Shown here in pieces: positions 26,442 through 35,591 of a stretch of DNA of 64,000 nucleotides (position 1 is its first letter; each line of letters begins with the position of its first letter). Position numbers and translations under genes: made by a program. The notes under the pieces are model-generated. The model saw only the letters and a list, made by a program, of their open reading frames with translations, was not told where the DNA came from and ran no database searches. This DNA comes from Tenacibaculum holothuriorum (GTDB lineage Bacteria; Bacteroidota; Bacteroidia; Flavobacteriales; Flavobacteriaceae): assembly GCF_002120225.1 (NCBI RefSeq), contig NZ_LAPZ01000003.1, forward strand, positions 124,001 through 188,000, given 5' to 3'.

Positions 26442-26984
26442 CTATTCCTTTATTCGTTTAAAATGATTCTGCACAATCTTATCTAAATATATTTGGGTCT
26501 TAGTGCATTCAAAATTTAGTTTATTGGGCTGGCTAGAAAACAATGGTGAGCCTTCTCCTAAAAGAACAGGAATTCGAGTAAGAATTATTTCATCTATTAA
26601 ATCTTCTTTTAGAAAACTTTGAATCACCTTTCCCCCATCTATATAGAGTTTATTATATCCTTTTTTATGTATTTGCGCTAAAACTTCTGTTAAAGTTCCT
26701 TTTATCAAAAATACTTTTCCTTCTAAATTTTCTGGTACCTTAGAGAGTGTAGTACTCAATACAAAAACAGGTTTTTGATAAGGCCACTCAATATCAAATC
26801 CTAAAACGGTTTCATAAGTAGTTCTCCCCATCACTAAAGCATCTATTCTTGAAGTAAACTCTTGATAACCCATATCTATATTTTCTGGATTAGGGATTTC
26901 ATGCAGCCAATCTATATTTCCGTTTTTATCCGCTATAAATCCATCTAAACTTGTTGCTATAAATACTTTATTACTTCTTTCCAT
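26442..26984 (-). CDS. Dihydrofolate reductase family protein (RibD C-terminal-like)
   Basis: A 180-residue protein of the YyaP/RibD-C group. Signatures: FIATSLDGFIADKNGNIDWL at the N-terminus, ALVMGRTTYETVLGF, YIDGGKVIQSFLKEDLIDEI and IPVLLGEGSPLF. The family binds NADPH; the substrate is not folate for most members and is unknown here. It lies 21 bases downstream of the FAD oxidoreductase gene and 34 bases upstream of the Crp/Fnr gene, consistent with a small operon. Confidence 0.88.
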   Translation of the reverse strand: MERSNKVFIATSLDGFIADKNGNIDWLHEIPNPENIDMGYQEFTSRIDALVMGRTTYETVLGFDIEWPYQKPVFVLSTTLSKVPENLEGKVFLIKGTLTEVLAQIHKKGYNKLYIDGGKVIQSFLKEDLIDEIILTRIPVLLGEGSPLFSSQPNKLNFECTKTQIYLDKIVQNHFKRIKE

Positions 26985-27005
26985 TATATTTTGTTTTAGC
27001 GCTGA

Positions 27006-28049
27006 CTAAGATAAAAATTCTTCAATTTCATTGGCAGTTTGTCGTGCAGTTTTTCCTACACCATAGATAGTAGCAGAAGCAAACCCTGTCCAACTTCCAT
27101 AGCCTACCAACCATAAACCAGGTACTTCTATGGAACGAGTATCTTGGGTTGCTATTCGATTATTCTCTGTAATATGCAAGGGTTCTAAATGCTCTAAATT
27201 CGCTTTAAATCCTGTACACCAAATTACCACATCAAAAGATTCTTGTATTCCATCTTTCCAAACAACACCTTGCTTATAAAATGATTGAAATGGTCTTTTT
27301 GCTTGTAAAACTTTCCTTTCTCTTGCTTCTTTTACACTTTCAACCATTACAATACTACTTAACGACACCTTCCTTTTAGAGGGTTGTTCTGTAGATTTCC
27401 CTAAAAACTTCTGTGTTGCTTGGTTAAATAAATAACGCCCATCAATATCATCAGGTAAAAAATGAGGCTCTTCTATAGTGACCCATTGCGTATTCGCAAC
27501 CTTAGATACTTCAGCTAATATTTGTGCACCTGAATTACCTCCTCCCACAATTAAAACTTTCTTTCTTGAAAGTTCATTTGAATCTCTATAATTGACCGAA
27601 TGCAACTGTTCCCCTTCAAATTCTTCTCGATTCGAATAGTCTGGTATAAATGGTTCATGGGCGGTTCCTGTGGCACTTACCAAGGTTTTAGTATAAAAGA
27701 CCCCTTGATTTGTGATTATTTTAAATATCTCTTGTTCTTTATGAACACTTAAAACCTCCGTATTTCTCTGAACAGGAAAATTATATCGCTGTTCATACTG
27801 CTCTAAATAACTGATGAATTCATTTTTAGTGGGATACTCGTGCTCACTCTTAGGCATCATCCAACCAGATAACGAACTATATTCTGTGGGAGAAAACAAC
27901 TTTAAACTATCCCAAGTATGTAGCCACGATCCTCCTGGCTTTGATTGATTGTCTAACACTAAATAATCTAGCTTTTTACGGCGCAAAAAATAAGCCATTG
28001 AAAGTCCGGCTTGTCCTCCTCCAATTATCAATGTGTCATATATCTTCAT
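27006..28049 (-). CDS. FAD/NAD(P)-dependent oxidoreductase (CzcO/flavin monooxygenase-like)
   Basis: A 347-residue protein with two dinucleotide-binding motifs: GGGQAGLS near residue 10 for FAD and VGGGNSGAQI near residue 168 for NAD(P)H. The intervening LVSATGTAHEP and WCTGFKANLEHLEPLHITE segments fit the flavin-containing monooxygenase/thioredoxin-reductase-like group. It would oxidise a small substrate or transfer electrons; the substrate is unknown. It heads a run of three same-strand genes. Confidence 0.86.
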   Translation of the reverse strand: MKIYDTLIIGGGQAGLSMAYFLRRKKLDYLVLDNQSKPGGSWLHTWDSLKLFSPTEYSSLSGWMMPKSEHEYPTKNEFISYLEQYEQRYNFPVQRNTEVLSVHKEQEIFKIITNQGVFYTKTLVSATGTAHEPFIPDYSNREEFEGEQLHSVNYRDSNELSRKKVLIVGGGNSGAQILAEVSKVANTQWVTIEEPHFLPDDIDGRYLFNQATQKFLGKSTEQPSKRKVSLSSIVMVESVKEARERKVLQAKRPFQSFYKQGVVWKDGIQESFDVVIWCTGFKANLEHLEPLHITENNRIATQDTRSIEVPGLWLVGYGSWTGFASATIYGVGKTARQTANEIEEFLS

Positions 28050-28094
28050 ATATTTTTTAGAACTTTAAGTCTTTTTTAAACTAATTGTATTGAT

Positions 28095-28123
28095 AAAAAA
28101 ATCCTACTTAAATAAGCAGGATT
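28095..28123 (-). terminator. Terminator after bestrophin gene
   Basis: AATCCTACTT (28100-28109) pairs with AAGCAGGATT (28114-28123) with one mismatch. On the minus strand a T-run follows (28100 downward), just past the bestrophin stop at 28132. Confidence 0.82.
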
Positions 28124-28131
28124 CTCTTTAT

Positions 28132-29238
28132 TTACATTTGAACACCGTCAGAATCTTTAACAGGTTCTGGAATTTCGTTTTCATCATCCCCTATAATTTG
28201 ACGTATGTCTATTTCTATTCCACGTGACATTGTAGTAATAGGAACATCATTTGCAATACCTTCAAACGGATTTTCTGAAACTTCTCCTATACGCTCCATA
28301 GTATGAAAAATCCAAGAAATCACCACACTAAAAGGAATCGTAAACCATACAAAGTGTTCTCCTATCAATTCTATTAAGTGATGATATCCTCCTTCTGGAT
28401 ATGGTTTCCATGTTTGAGTTAACTCTACTATTTGTCTACCTATTTTATTAAATTCATGCATCATTCCATAAGGGAGTAAAATCACAAAAATCCAGATAAA
28501 AAAACGATTTAAAGTAGCAAACTGACGTGGATACGGAAAATTTTTAATCCGTTCTACTTTCCCTTGTAGTGTAAAAAACTCTACCAATATTTTTTCCATG
28601 TCTAAAAATGCAAACTCCCAAATATATCCTTGCTCTTTTAATTCTCTAAGTTGATTTGATTGTAACTTTAAGCAAGCTCCTTGTTTATTACGTTGTTTTA
28701 AAATGTAGTCTTTTTCTTCTTCTGAAACATAACCTTCTAGTTCTTCAGACAAAGTCATCTCACGTTCTCGAATATAAATTCCTTGCATATACTCTTTATC
28801 TGATTTATTTACGCTCGATAGTTCCCATGGCTTTGGAGCTCTTAATGCATGACGCAAAGAAGCCATCCACCCAACGTGACGCATAATTAATTGCTTCCGG
28901 ATTTTAAATAATTCTTCTTCTGATAACTTATGCTCTGCTCTTTCATTTGTAATAAAATCATTCGTCATGATTGCAAACGAACGCGAAGTATTTACAATTC
29001 CTCCCCAAATTTTACGCGCTTCCCATAAACGACCGTAAGAAGCATTGTTTTTAAAGGAAATAATAAACGCCAATGCTGTACCTACCAAACCAATTGGTAA
29101 CCAAGGTAAGTGTAACCAATACCAACGTAAACCTGTGTACAGTACTACCGGAATTAATGATAAAATAATAAAGATATAGATATAGCGTCGAGTCCACGAT
29201 AACATATCTTTTACAGAATAATTTCTTTTAGTGTACAT
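28132..29238 (-). CDS. Bestrophin-like (UPF0187) membrane protein
   Basis: A 368-residue inner-membrane protein. Membrane segments are predicted near residues 18-60 and 235-320. The family signature FKNNASYGRLWEARKIWGGIVN is at about 65, followed by arginine-rich cytoplasmic helices. Bacterial bestrophins are pentameric anion or cation channels; whether this one conducts is inferred from homology only. No co-transcribed partner. Confidence 0.9.
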   Translation of the reverse strand: MYTKRNYSVKDMLSWTRRYIYIFIILSLIPVVLYTGLRWYWLHLPWLPIGLVGTALAFIISFKNNASYGRLWEARKIWGGIVNTSRSFAIMTNDFITNERAEHKLSEEELFKIRKQLIMRHVGWMASLRHALRAPKPWELSSVNKSDKEYMQGIYIREREMTLSEELEGYVSEEEKDYILKQRNKQGACLKLQSNQLRELKEQGYIWEFAFLDMEKILVEFFTLQGKVERIKNFPYPRQFATLNRFFIWIFVILLPYGMMHEFNKIGRQIVELTQTWKPYPEGGYHHLIELIGEHFVWFTIPFSVVISWIFHTMERIGEVSENPFEGIANDVPITTMSRGIEIDIRQIIGDDENEIPEPVKDSDGVQM

Positions 29239-29376
29239 AGTTGATTAAAGTTCCTTTTTGTATAAATTAATATTTTCTATAATAAAAGCTAAACATCAAT
29301 CTATTAGCTTCTTTATATATATTACAATATAAGTATTTATATCGACTTTAAAAGTATCGTACTTCTAATCAACTCC

Positions 29377-30078
29377 TTATTTACTTCTATAAATAGCTCT
29401 AGGATAATCCGACATTCGAACATTTTCTTTTTGTAATTCAGCTAAGGCATTTTTAGCAATCCAATGTGCTGATTTATTCTCAAGTTTTAAAATTTCATTA
29501 GCTTTTTGAATCGCTTTTTTATTGAGGTCAATATTTCTTTTTCCAATATTTCGTAATGCCCAGTTTACGGCTTTTTTCACATACAATCTATCATCTTTAG
29601 CCTCTCGCTTAATGATTGGTAAGAACTGCTCAAAAAGTCTGTTTTCACTTTTCTTATCTGCCATACAAAAAGCAGCCATAGTTGCAAATCCTGCCCGCTT
29701 TTCAAATTCAGACTTACGTTTTGTCCATTCTAAAATTTTAGCAAGTGCCAAATCACTTTTAGCAAATATTCCCATAGAAAAGCTGTCACAAATTTCCCAG
29801 TTTTCAAATGTTACCACCCATTTCTCCATCAAATCCTCAGTAATAGCTTTAGGATTAAAAAGCTTACTGCACAACAATCTTGCCTCATAAACACCACTAT
29901 CAAATAGTTGTACAGCCAGCATATTGTTTTGACCTACTTCTTTTGCTATTTTCTTTAATTCACTGTGATAAATTCCCAACGAATTATGAGATACAATACC
30001 GTACTTCTTTTCCTTAAAAACAACTTTTTCAGCATCTTCAAGGCTATATAATCTTTGTAAGATCTCTTCGTAGGTCAT
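29377..30078 (-). CDS. DNA alkylation repair protein (AlkD-like)
   Basis: A 233-residue HEAT-repeat-like glycosylase. The NWEICDSFSMGIFAKSD and FEKRAGFATMAAFCMADKK segments and VKKAVNWALRNIGKRN match the AlkC/AlkD family, which excises positively charged alkylated bases without base flipping. It ends nine bases after the start of the next same-strand gene's region (30088), so it is likely the last gene of a three-gene unit with two metallo-beta-lactamase-fold genes. Confidence 0.88.
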   Translation of the reverse strand: MTYEEILQRLYSLEDAEKVVFKEKKYGIVSHNSLGIYHSELKKIAKEVGQNNMLAVQLFDSGVYEARLLCSKLFNPKAITEDLMEKWVVTFENWEICDSFSMGIFAKSDLALAKILEWTKRKSEFEKRAGFATMAAFCMADKKSENRLFEQFLPIIKREAKDDRLYVKKAVNWALRNIGKRNIDLNKKAIQKANEILKLENKSAHWIAKNALAELQKENVRMSDYPRAIYRSK

Positions 30079-30087
30079 TTATGTATT

Positions 30088-30867
30088 TTAAACATTACTA
30101 ATATTAAATTCTAAAATTTCTCCATCTTCTGGAATTGATGTTTTCTCTAATAATCCTTCTTTTTCTAAAACTGATTTTAACTGTACACGAGTTGTCGGAC
30201 AGTGATTCACCGCCTCCATATGATTGGCAATAGTTTTATACGGTGTATTTTTAATAAACTTTACAACATCTTCAACTGTCATTAATAATGGCTTAAAAAT
30301 ATCAAACTGTGCTGAACCAGCTGCCACAACGCTAATTTCTGGCTTGTATTCCGTTAATACTTTGTCTACAGCCTCTGTATAAACAGTATCACTACTTAAG
30401 TATACTGATAACTCATTGGGTAATTCTATATAAAACCCCATTACGTTTCCAGCTGGTTTTGCTACAAATCCATAGCCATGTTGTGCCGGTATTCCTTCTA
30501 TTTTTCCTCCTAAAAAATCAGTTCGTTTCCAATAATCAATAGCTTGAACGACATTTAATCCTCTTTTCTTTAATTCCTTTTCATCTTTTATACTGCAAGT
30601 AACAGGAATATTTTTTTCTTTTAAAAATGCTTCAGCATCCTTATCTAAATGATCTGGATGTAAATGAGTAATTAAACAGTGTGTTACCTTTTCTAAAATA
30701 GGTCTACAATTATCTGGTAATTCAACAATAGGATTTCTCTTTGGTTTAAATCTAAAAAATGTAAACGGTGGCATTGTGCCTTTTTTCCCTATCATTGGGT
30801 CTACTAATATGACATCATTTTCAGTTTCAATAGTCATTGTGGCGTTTCTAAAGTGTTGTATTTTCAT
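30088..30867 (-). CDS. Metallo-beta-lactamase-fold hydrolase
   Basis: A 259-residue MBL-fold protein with the metal motif HLHPDHLD near residue 71 and an N-terminal beta strand MTIETENDVILVDPMIG. It is of the UlaG/YtnP-like single-domain branch. Later ligands include the Asp in LSSDTVYTEA and the His in ANHMEAVNHCP. The substrate is unknown. It is 3 bases from the second MBL gene upstream, a clear operon. Confidence 0.87.
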   Translation of the reverse strand: MKIQHFRNATMTIETENDVILVDPMIGKKGTMPPFTFFRFKPKRNPIVELPDNCRPILEKVTHCLITHLHPDHLDKDAEAFLKEKNIPVTCSIKDEKELKKRGLNVVQAIDYWKRTDFLGGKIEGIPAQHGYGFVAKPAGNVMGFYIELPNELSVYLSSDTVYTEAVDKVLTEYKPEISVVAAGSAQFDIFKPLLMTVEDVVKFIKNTPYKTIANHMEAVNHCPTTRVQLKSVLEKEGLLEKTSIPEDGEILEFNISNV

Positions 30868-30870
30868 GAT

Positions 30871-31545
30871 TTAAATATTAATTAGTTGTTCTTGTTTCCA
30901 CTCTGCATAAAAGGGGTTGAATCTTTTTTCTGTACCTATTGTACTACTGCTTCCATGCCCAGGATGAATGAGCATATGCTCTGGTTGCTTATCTATTAAC
31001 TTAAGTACGGATTCTTTAAGATGTTCGAGATTTGCTGTAGGCCGATCCCATTTTCCAACCGATCCTTCAAAGAGTGTATCACCTGTGTATATATCATGTC
31101 CTATTTTATAACATACACCTCCTTTAGTATGACCTGGAGTAAAGATAACCGATATTTCATGTCCTTCCAATTCAACAATTGAACTTTCATTGATAGGAAC
31201 AACCTCTATTTTGTTTATATCGTACGCTTTTTGTTTTTTAAAATAGCCAAAACCATTTAGATTATCATTCAATAAGATTTCTACTTCTTCTTCATGAAGA
31301 TATACAGGTACATTAAAGCAGTCCAAAGCCTCTATATGATCTATATGGGCATGAGTTAAGAGAATCCCTATAACCTCTAGCTTTTCTCTTTTTATATATG
31401 CTTGTATGGTTTCTTTTTGGTAACCTGGATCAATGATAAAACACTTATTATTCCTTTCCAACACATAACAATTCATTGGGAAAAAACCATCTAAGTGTAA
31501 CTTTCTAACAGGATATAATTTCATGATTTCATCTTTTGAAAGCAC
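30871..31545 (-). CDS. MBL-fold hydrolase (glyoxalase II-like)
   Basis: A 224-residue protein with the full MBL metal set: THAHIDH near residue 80, then FTPGHTKGG, YTGDTLFEGS and IHPGHGSSS. This arrangement is typical of the hydroxyacylglutathione-hydrolase-like (GloB) group, which hydrolyses thioesters; the true thiol in this organism is unknown. It is the first gene of the unit with 30088-30867 and AlkD. Confidence 0.88.
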   Translation of the reverse strand: MLSKDEIMKLYPVRKLHLDGFFPMNCYVLERNNKCFIIDPGYQKETIQAYIKREKLEVIGILLTHAHIDHIEALDCFNVPVYLHEEEVEILLNDNLNGFGYFKKQKAYDINKIEVVPINESSIVELEGHEISVIFTPGHTKGGVCYKIGHDIYTGDTLFEGSVGKWDRPTANLEHLKESVLKLIDKQPEHMLIHPGHGSSSTIGTEKRFNPFYAEWKQEQLINI

Positions 31546-31584
31546 AAAATTAGTCTGTCAATTATCTAATTCCATTGATTCAAA

Positions 31585-32160
31585 TCAAGAAATTCTTTTT
31601 CGAATTCTGCTTAAGGTTTCTGGGGTAATATTTAAATAAGAGGCAATATGATATTGCGGAATTTTCTCCAACCAATTAGGCTTATAAATTAACAACTCTT
31701 TATACAATTCATCGGCTGTTTTGGTTACTCTATTGTACTCAAGTAGCTCCTTATGTTTTAATAATTTTTGAAATGATAAATCAATAAATGATTTTCCACA
31801 TTCGTATTTATGAAGCAGCTTACGAAAAACACTTTTATCTATACACAACACTTCTATTTCTGTTAAACTCTCTTGATACTTATTAGTTTCAGAATTATTC
31901 ATAAAGGATGATAAATCTGTTATGAACTGTGGACTGGTGTAAAAATTAATGTTCGTTTCTTTTTCTGAGGTTGCGTAGTATTCTCTAATAACACCCGTAT
32001 TTAAAAATCGAAGCTGTTTTTCTTCCTGAGCTGTCTTAAGTAGCTGACTCCCTTTTGGAAAAGTTTTTGTTTTAAAAAAAGAAAGAAGCTCTTCTAAACC
32101 TTCTTTGTTTAACGGATATTCTGTTTCAAAAAACTTGGATATTTCAGCTAGGTTACTCAT
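31585..32160 (-). CDS. Crp/Fnr family transcriptional regulator
   Basis: A 191-residue regulator with a cyclic-nucleotide-binding-type domain (KGSQLLKTAQEEKQLRFLNTGVIREYY) and the Bacteroidota winged-helix end (IPQYHIASYLNITPETLSRIRKRIS). It lies upstream of the MBL-fold operon on the same strand, 39 bases away, so it is probably transcribed with it or controls it. Confidence 0.9.
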   Translation of the reverse strand: MSNLAEISKFFETEYPLNKEGLEELLSFFKTKTFPKGSQLLKTAQEEKQLRFLNTGVIREYYATSEKETNINFYTSPQFITDLSSFMNNSETNKYQESLTEIEVLCIDKSVFRKLLHKYECGKSFIDLSFQKLLKHKELLEYNRVTKTADELYKELLIYKPNWLEKIPQYHIASYLNITPETLSRIRKRIS

Positions 32161-32319
32161 AGCTGCAAAAATAATAAAAACGCTACTCTAAATTTATGGT
32201 AGTTCTAAAACAACCTATAATTATATTGTTTTTCTGTATAACTTAGATTTATTAATCTTTTTAATATCTATATCTTTGAAAATATGTAACACATTCTCTT
32301 TAGAACGCGTCTTTATTGT

Positions 32320-33294
32320 ATGTTTAAGTTAGTACCAATAGTATTCTTTCTATTATTTTGTCAATCTTCTTTTTCTATGAATGAGAATGAAATTATTATA
32401 AACTCTATTCCCATTCGTTTTAAAAATGCAAAAATTATAAACGAACACTCTACTAGAATTCCGTTTAAACTTGTAGATCGACTGATAGTTATTGAAGGTA
32501 CTATAAAAGATAAAAAAGGACAATTTATAATTGATACTGGTTCTGAGACAATGCTTTTGAATAAAGTACATTTTAAAACCTATACTTTTGAAGAGAAACA
32601 AGAAACTACAACAGGTGTAATTGATTTTGTTGATGATATTTTTGAGAAAAGAATCAAAAAAATGTCCTTAAAAGAAATGACACTTCACAATAAAAGATCT
32701 GATATTATTGATTTATCTCATATAGAAAAAAGTAAAAAAATTAAACTACTAGGTATCATCGGATTTAGTGTTTTAAAAGATTATGAGGTTTTTATAGACC
32801 TATATTTAAATCAAATTACACTGACTAAAATAGATGCTTCTGGTAATACTTTGAATAAAAAAGTATACTTAGAAAAAATTGTTGATTCTTTAAATTTTAA
32901 ACTAAAAAAACACACCATTGTTTTAAACGGTTATATTGACAACGAAAAAATTACATTTGGATTAGATTCTGGAGCAGAATTCAACCAAATAAGTAAAAGA
33001 GTTCATAAAAATGTGCTGCAACATTTTTATCCTAAAAAACGAGTAAAACTTGTAGGTGCTAGTAAAAGAAGTATTGAAGCCTTGTATGGAAACTTGTTTA
33101 GAGTTAAACTTAGTGATCAAATTTACTTTGGTCCTATGAAAACTATTCTAACCAACCTCAACAATATGAACAAAGCTTTTGGCACAAATTTAGATGGTGT
33201 TTTGGGGCATGACTTTTTTCTACAAAAAAGAGTTATCATTAACTATAAAAAGGAGAAACTATATTTTATTAATTATCCTCTGATAAGAAAATAA
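32320..33294 (+). CDS. Two-lobed retropepsin-like aspartic protease, secreted
   Basis: A 324-residue protein with a signal peptide (MFKLVPIVFFLLFCQSSFS). Two retropepsin-like lobes are visible. Lobe one has FIIDTGSETMLL with Asp72 and the matching flap/closing segment IGFSVLKDYEVFIDLYLNQITL. Lobe two has FGLDSGAEFNQIS with Asp216 and LGHDFFLQKRVIINYKKEKLYF. Retropepsins are normally single-lobed dimers; here both lobes lie in one chain, as in pepsin. The active sites read DTG and DSG. The next gene starts one base after its stop, so the two are one operon. Confidence 0.82.
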   Translation: MFKLVPIVFFLLFCQSSFSMNENEIIINSIPIRFKNAKIINEHSTRIPFKLVDRLIVIEGTIKDKKGQFIIDTGSETMLLNKVHFKTYTFEEKQETTTGVIDFVDDIFEKRIKKMSLKEMTLHNKRSDIIDLSHIEKSKKIKLLGIIGFSVLKDYEVFIDLYLNQITLTKIDASGNTLNKKVYLEKIVDSLNFKLKKHTIVLNGYIDNEKITFGLDSGAEFNQISKRVHKNVLQHFYPKKRVKLVGASKRSIEALYGNLFRVKLSDQIYFGPMKTILTNLNNMNKAFGTNLDGVLGHDFFLQKRVIINYKKEKLYFINYPLIRK

Positions 33295-33295
33295 C

Positions 33296-34258
33296 ATGAC
33301 ACATTTTTTTAAAATAACTTTATGCATTATCGCTTTTTGGAGTCAGAATATTTTGGCTCAGGAAAAAGCTATAAAAGGTTATAAAATAGAAGGAGATTAT
33401 GTTGTTTTTACATTTGATGAAAGAGATTATTCTGAGGCAACCAATGAAATAACCAAAGAAAAACTCGATTTTGATGATTTTGATATAAAGAATGTAGTGG
33501 TTTCAGGTAATTTTAATTCATGGTCTAGAGATAGCTGGAAAATGACTAGGGTTTCTAAATATGTATATGAATTAAGAAAAAAGATAAGCGACTTTAAGGA
33601 CGAATTTGATTGGGAATTCAAATTCATTATTAACAATAGTATTTGGGCCGAACCTTCGGAAAACATTAGTAATATAACTCCCGCTACAGATGGGTATTAT
33701 AACTACTATACCTATAATTTAAAGATATATAGTGCCTATCCTAGCAAAAACGGAAACACTAAATTTAAGCTTAAAGGCTATAAAAACGCCAAAAAAGTAA
33801 TTGTTACCGGGTCCTTTAATAAATGGAACGAACAGTTGTTTGAAATGAAAAAAACAAACGATGGTTGGAAGCTTATACTACAATTAAAACCTAACAGATA
33901 TGAATATCGATTTATTGTAGATGGAAATTGGATGGAAGATCCTAGTAATCCTTTTAGAGTTCCTAATCAATTTGGAGAATACAACTCTTTGATTGATATC
34001 TCTGTTCATGTAAAATTTCACTTACAAGGTTTTAAAAATGCTGAAAAAGTAATCTTAGCTGGTTCTTTTAATAATTGGTCTGAAAACGCTTTTAAAATGG
34101 AAAAAACAACCGATGGTTGGAGCTATACAGCAAAATTACCTTCTGGAAAACATCATTATAAGTTTATTGTGGACGGAAACTGGATCGTAGATCCGTCAAA
34201 CTCTATAAAAGAATATGATGAACATGGTAATATTAATTCTGTAAGAATGGTAAGGTAG
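33296..34258 (+). CDS. Secreted protein with three CBM48/E-set glycogen-binding-like domains
   Basis: A 320-residue protein with a signal peptide (ending NILAQ). Three E-set/AMPK-type CBM48 domains follow in tandem: about 25-145 (VVVSGNFNSWSRDSWKM), 155-235 (VIVTGSFNKWNEQLFEM ... YEYRFIVDGNWMEDPSNP) and 240-320 (VILAGSFNNWSENAFKM ... HHYKFIVDGNWIVDPSN). The first is more divergent. CBM48 domains bind alpha-glucans such as glycogen; no catalytic domain is present. It is in an operon with the retropepsin-like gene. The pairing is unfamiliar to me. Confidence 0.85.
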   Translation: MTHFFKITLCIIAFWSQNILAQEKAIKGYKIEGDYVVFTFDERDYSEATNEITKEKLDFDDFDIKNVVVSGNFNSWSRDSWKMTRVSKYVYELRKKISDFKDEFDWEFKFIINNSIWAEPSENISNITPATDGYYNYYTYNLKIYSAYPSKNGNTKFKLKGYKNAKKVIVTGSFNKWNEQLFEMKKTNDGWKLILQLKPNRYEYRFIVDGNWMEDPSNPFRVPNQFGEYNSLIDISVHVKFHLQGFKNAEKVILAGSFNNWSENAFKMEKTTDGWSYTAKLPSGKHHYKFIVDGNWIVDPSNSIKEYDEHGNINSVRMVR

Positions 34259-34300
34259 TTAGCATCTACGCTCTTATTTTGACCACTTATTCCATCAATA

Positions 34301-34334
34301 AAAAACCTGTTTAAATAATCAAACAGGCTTTTTT
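34301..34334. terminator. Bidirectional terminator
   Basis: CCTGTTT (34306-34312) pairs with AAACAGG (34321-34327), flanked by A5 on one side and T6 on the other, between the convergent CBM48 and alpha/beta hydrolase genes. Confidence 0.85.
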
Positions 34335-34371
34335 AAACTTTTCTTTCTATCTAGTTTTACTTTGATGGAAA

Positions 34372-35451
34372 TTAATTCATCGTAGCAGCTACTTTACTCG
34401 TTACATTAAGTGTCTTTGTATAATAATCTTTTAGCTTTATTACTGCTTGATTTACATATCTTTCTTGGTCATATAAATCAAAATGTGTTGCCTCTTTTAT
34501 GGTAAATAGTTCTTTACTTCCCTTTGCTCTCTCTACAGCTACCTCACTAAAATATGCCGAAAGCGCATTTTCTCCAACAATGGCTAAAAAAGGTCTGTCT
34601 GACATTAATTCCATTTGCTCACTTGGATTAAAAAAGTAACGTGTATCTAAAGACATCGCAGCTCTTAAAGGACTATAGGTAGCAAACTGTCCACCTCTCT
34701 TAGGGTTTCTATAATAATCAGCGGCTCTGTCCCAAAATGTTCCCATTCCCGATCCTTTTACTGGAATACCATCTACTAAAACAACCTCACCTGTTTCAAA
34801 GTATTTTTGGCGTGCATCACTTCCCATTTTAATTTGTTGCTGAAATTGTGCTACTTTATCTCCTTTTAAAACATCACTATACTGTGTTGCTCCTCCTAAA
34901 CCATAATCGATAAAATCAACAAAACCACTTACGGTTGCAACCGATTTTACGCGCTGATCAAAAATAGCTGTTTGAATACTATATCCAGCTCCAGAACAAA
35001 TTCCTAATTCAGCTATTTTAGTTTTATCTACTCCAGTCACTGTTCCAACAAAAGAAATAGCATTTTTAATATCTTCAACTTTCATAGGAGCATTCTCCAT
35101 ACCTCTTGGATAACCACCACTTTCTCCATAGGTTCTATGATCAAAAGCTAAAGTTACAAAACCTTCTTTCGCTAATTTTTCTGCATATATACCGGCTGTT
35201 TGTTCTTTAATTCCACTTGCAGGAGTAATACATATGATAGCAGGAAGTTTTCCTTCTGCTGTATAATTTTTAGGTATGAAAAGGTTTCCTGCAATCCTTG
35301 TTCCTTCACTTAAAAAACTTACCTTATTAATTCCTTCTTGATAAACAACTTCATAAGTTGCATCACTTCTCTTTGTTTGTGCATGTACGTTAAACATAAT
35401 ATTTACTATTAATATTGTTAATAATTTGATTTTTAAAACTTTATTTCTCAT
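34372..35451 (-). CDS. Secreted alpha/beta hydrolase with cysteine nucleophile elbow
   Basis: A 359-residue protein with a signal peptide (ending NVHAQ). Elbow GICSGAG with Cys152, oxyanion region TPASGIKEQTAG, DHRTYGESGG loop, and a terminal triad His in EATHFDLYD. It is the third paralogue of the hydrolases at 19039 and 19975. The gene is divergent from a LysR regulator gene with a palindrome in between. The reaction is unknown; dienelactone-hydrolase-like ester cleavage is possible. Confidence 0.86.
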   Translation of the reverse strand: MRNKVLKIKLLTILIVNIMFNVHAQTKRSDATYEVVYQEGINKVSFLSEGTRIAGNLFIPKNYTAEGKLPAIICITPASGIKEQTAGIYAEKLAKEGFVTLAFDHRTYGESGGYPRGMENAPMKVEDIKNAISFVGTVTGVDKTKIAELGICSGAGYSIQTAIFDQRVKSVATVSGFVDFIDYGLGGATQYSDVLKGDKVAQFQQQIKMGSDARQKYFETGEVVLVDGIPVKGSGMGTFWDRAADYYRNPKRGGQFATYSPLRAAMSLDTRYFFNPSEQMELMSDRPFLAIVGENALSAYFSEVAVERAKGSKELFTIKEATHFDLYDQERYVNQAVIKLKDYYTKTLNVTSKVAATMN

Positions 35452-35492
35452 TAGTATTTGATATAAAAATTATTAATGATATTTTTGAATTA

Positions 35493-35510
35493 TCAACAAT
35501 TAATTATTGA
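35493..35510. promoter_or_regulatory. Candidate LysR operator
   Basis: TCAACAATT (35493-35501) followed directly by AATTATTGA (35502-35510) is an 18-bp dyad with one mismatched pair, in the 140-base divergent gap. It has the T-N11-A form usual for LysR sites. Confidence 0.5.
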
Positions 35511-35591
35511 TTTTCAAATCTTTGACAAAATTATATTGAAACAAAAGACAATCAAAATACTATTTTTTTATATTTATCATAATTATAGATT

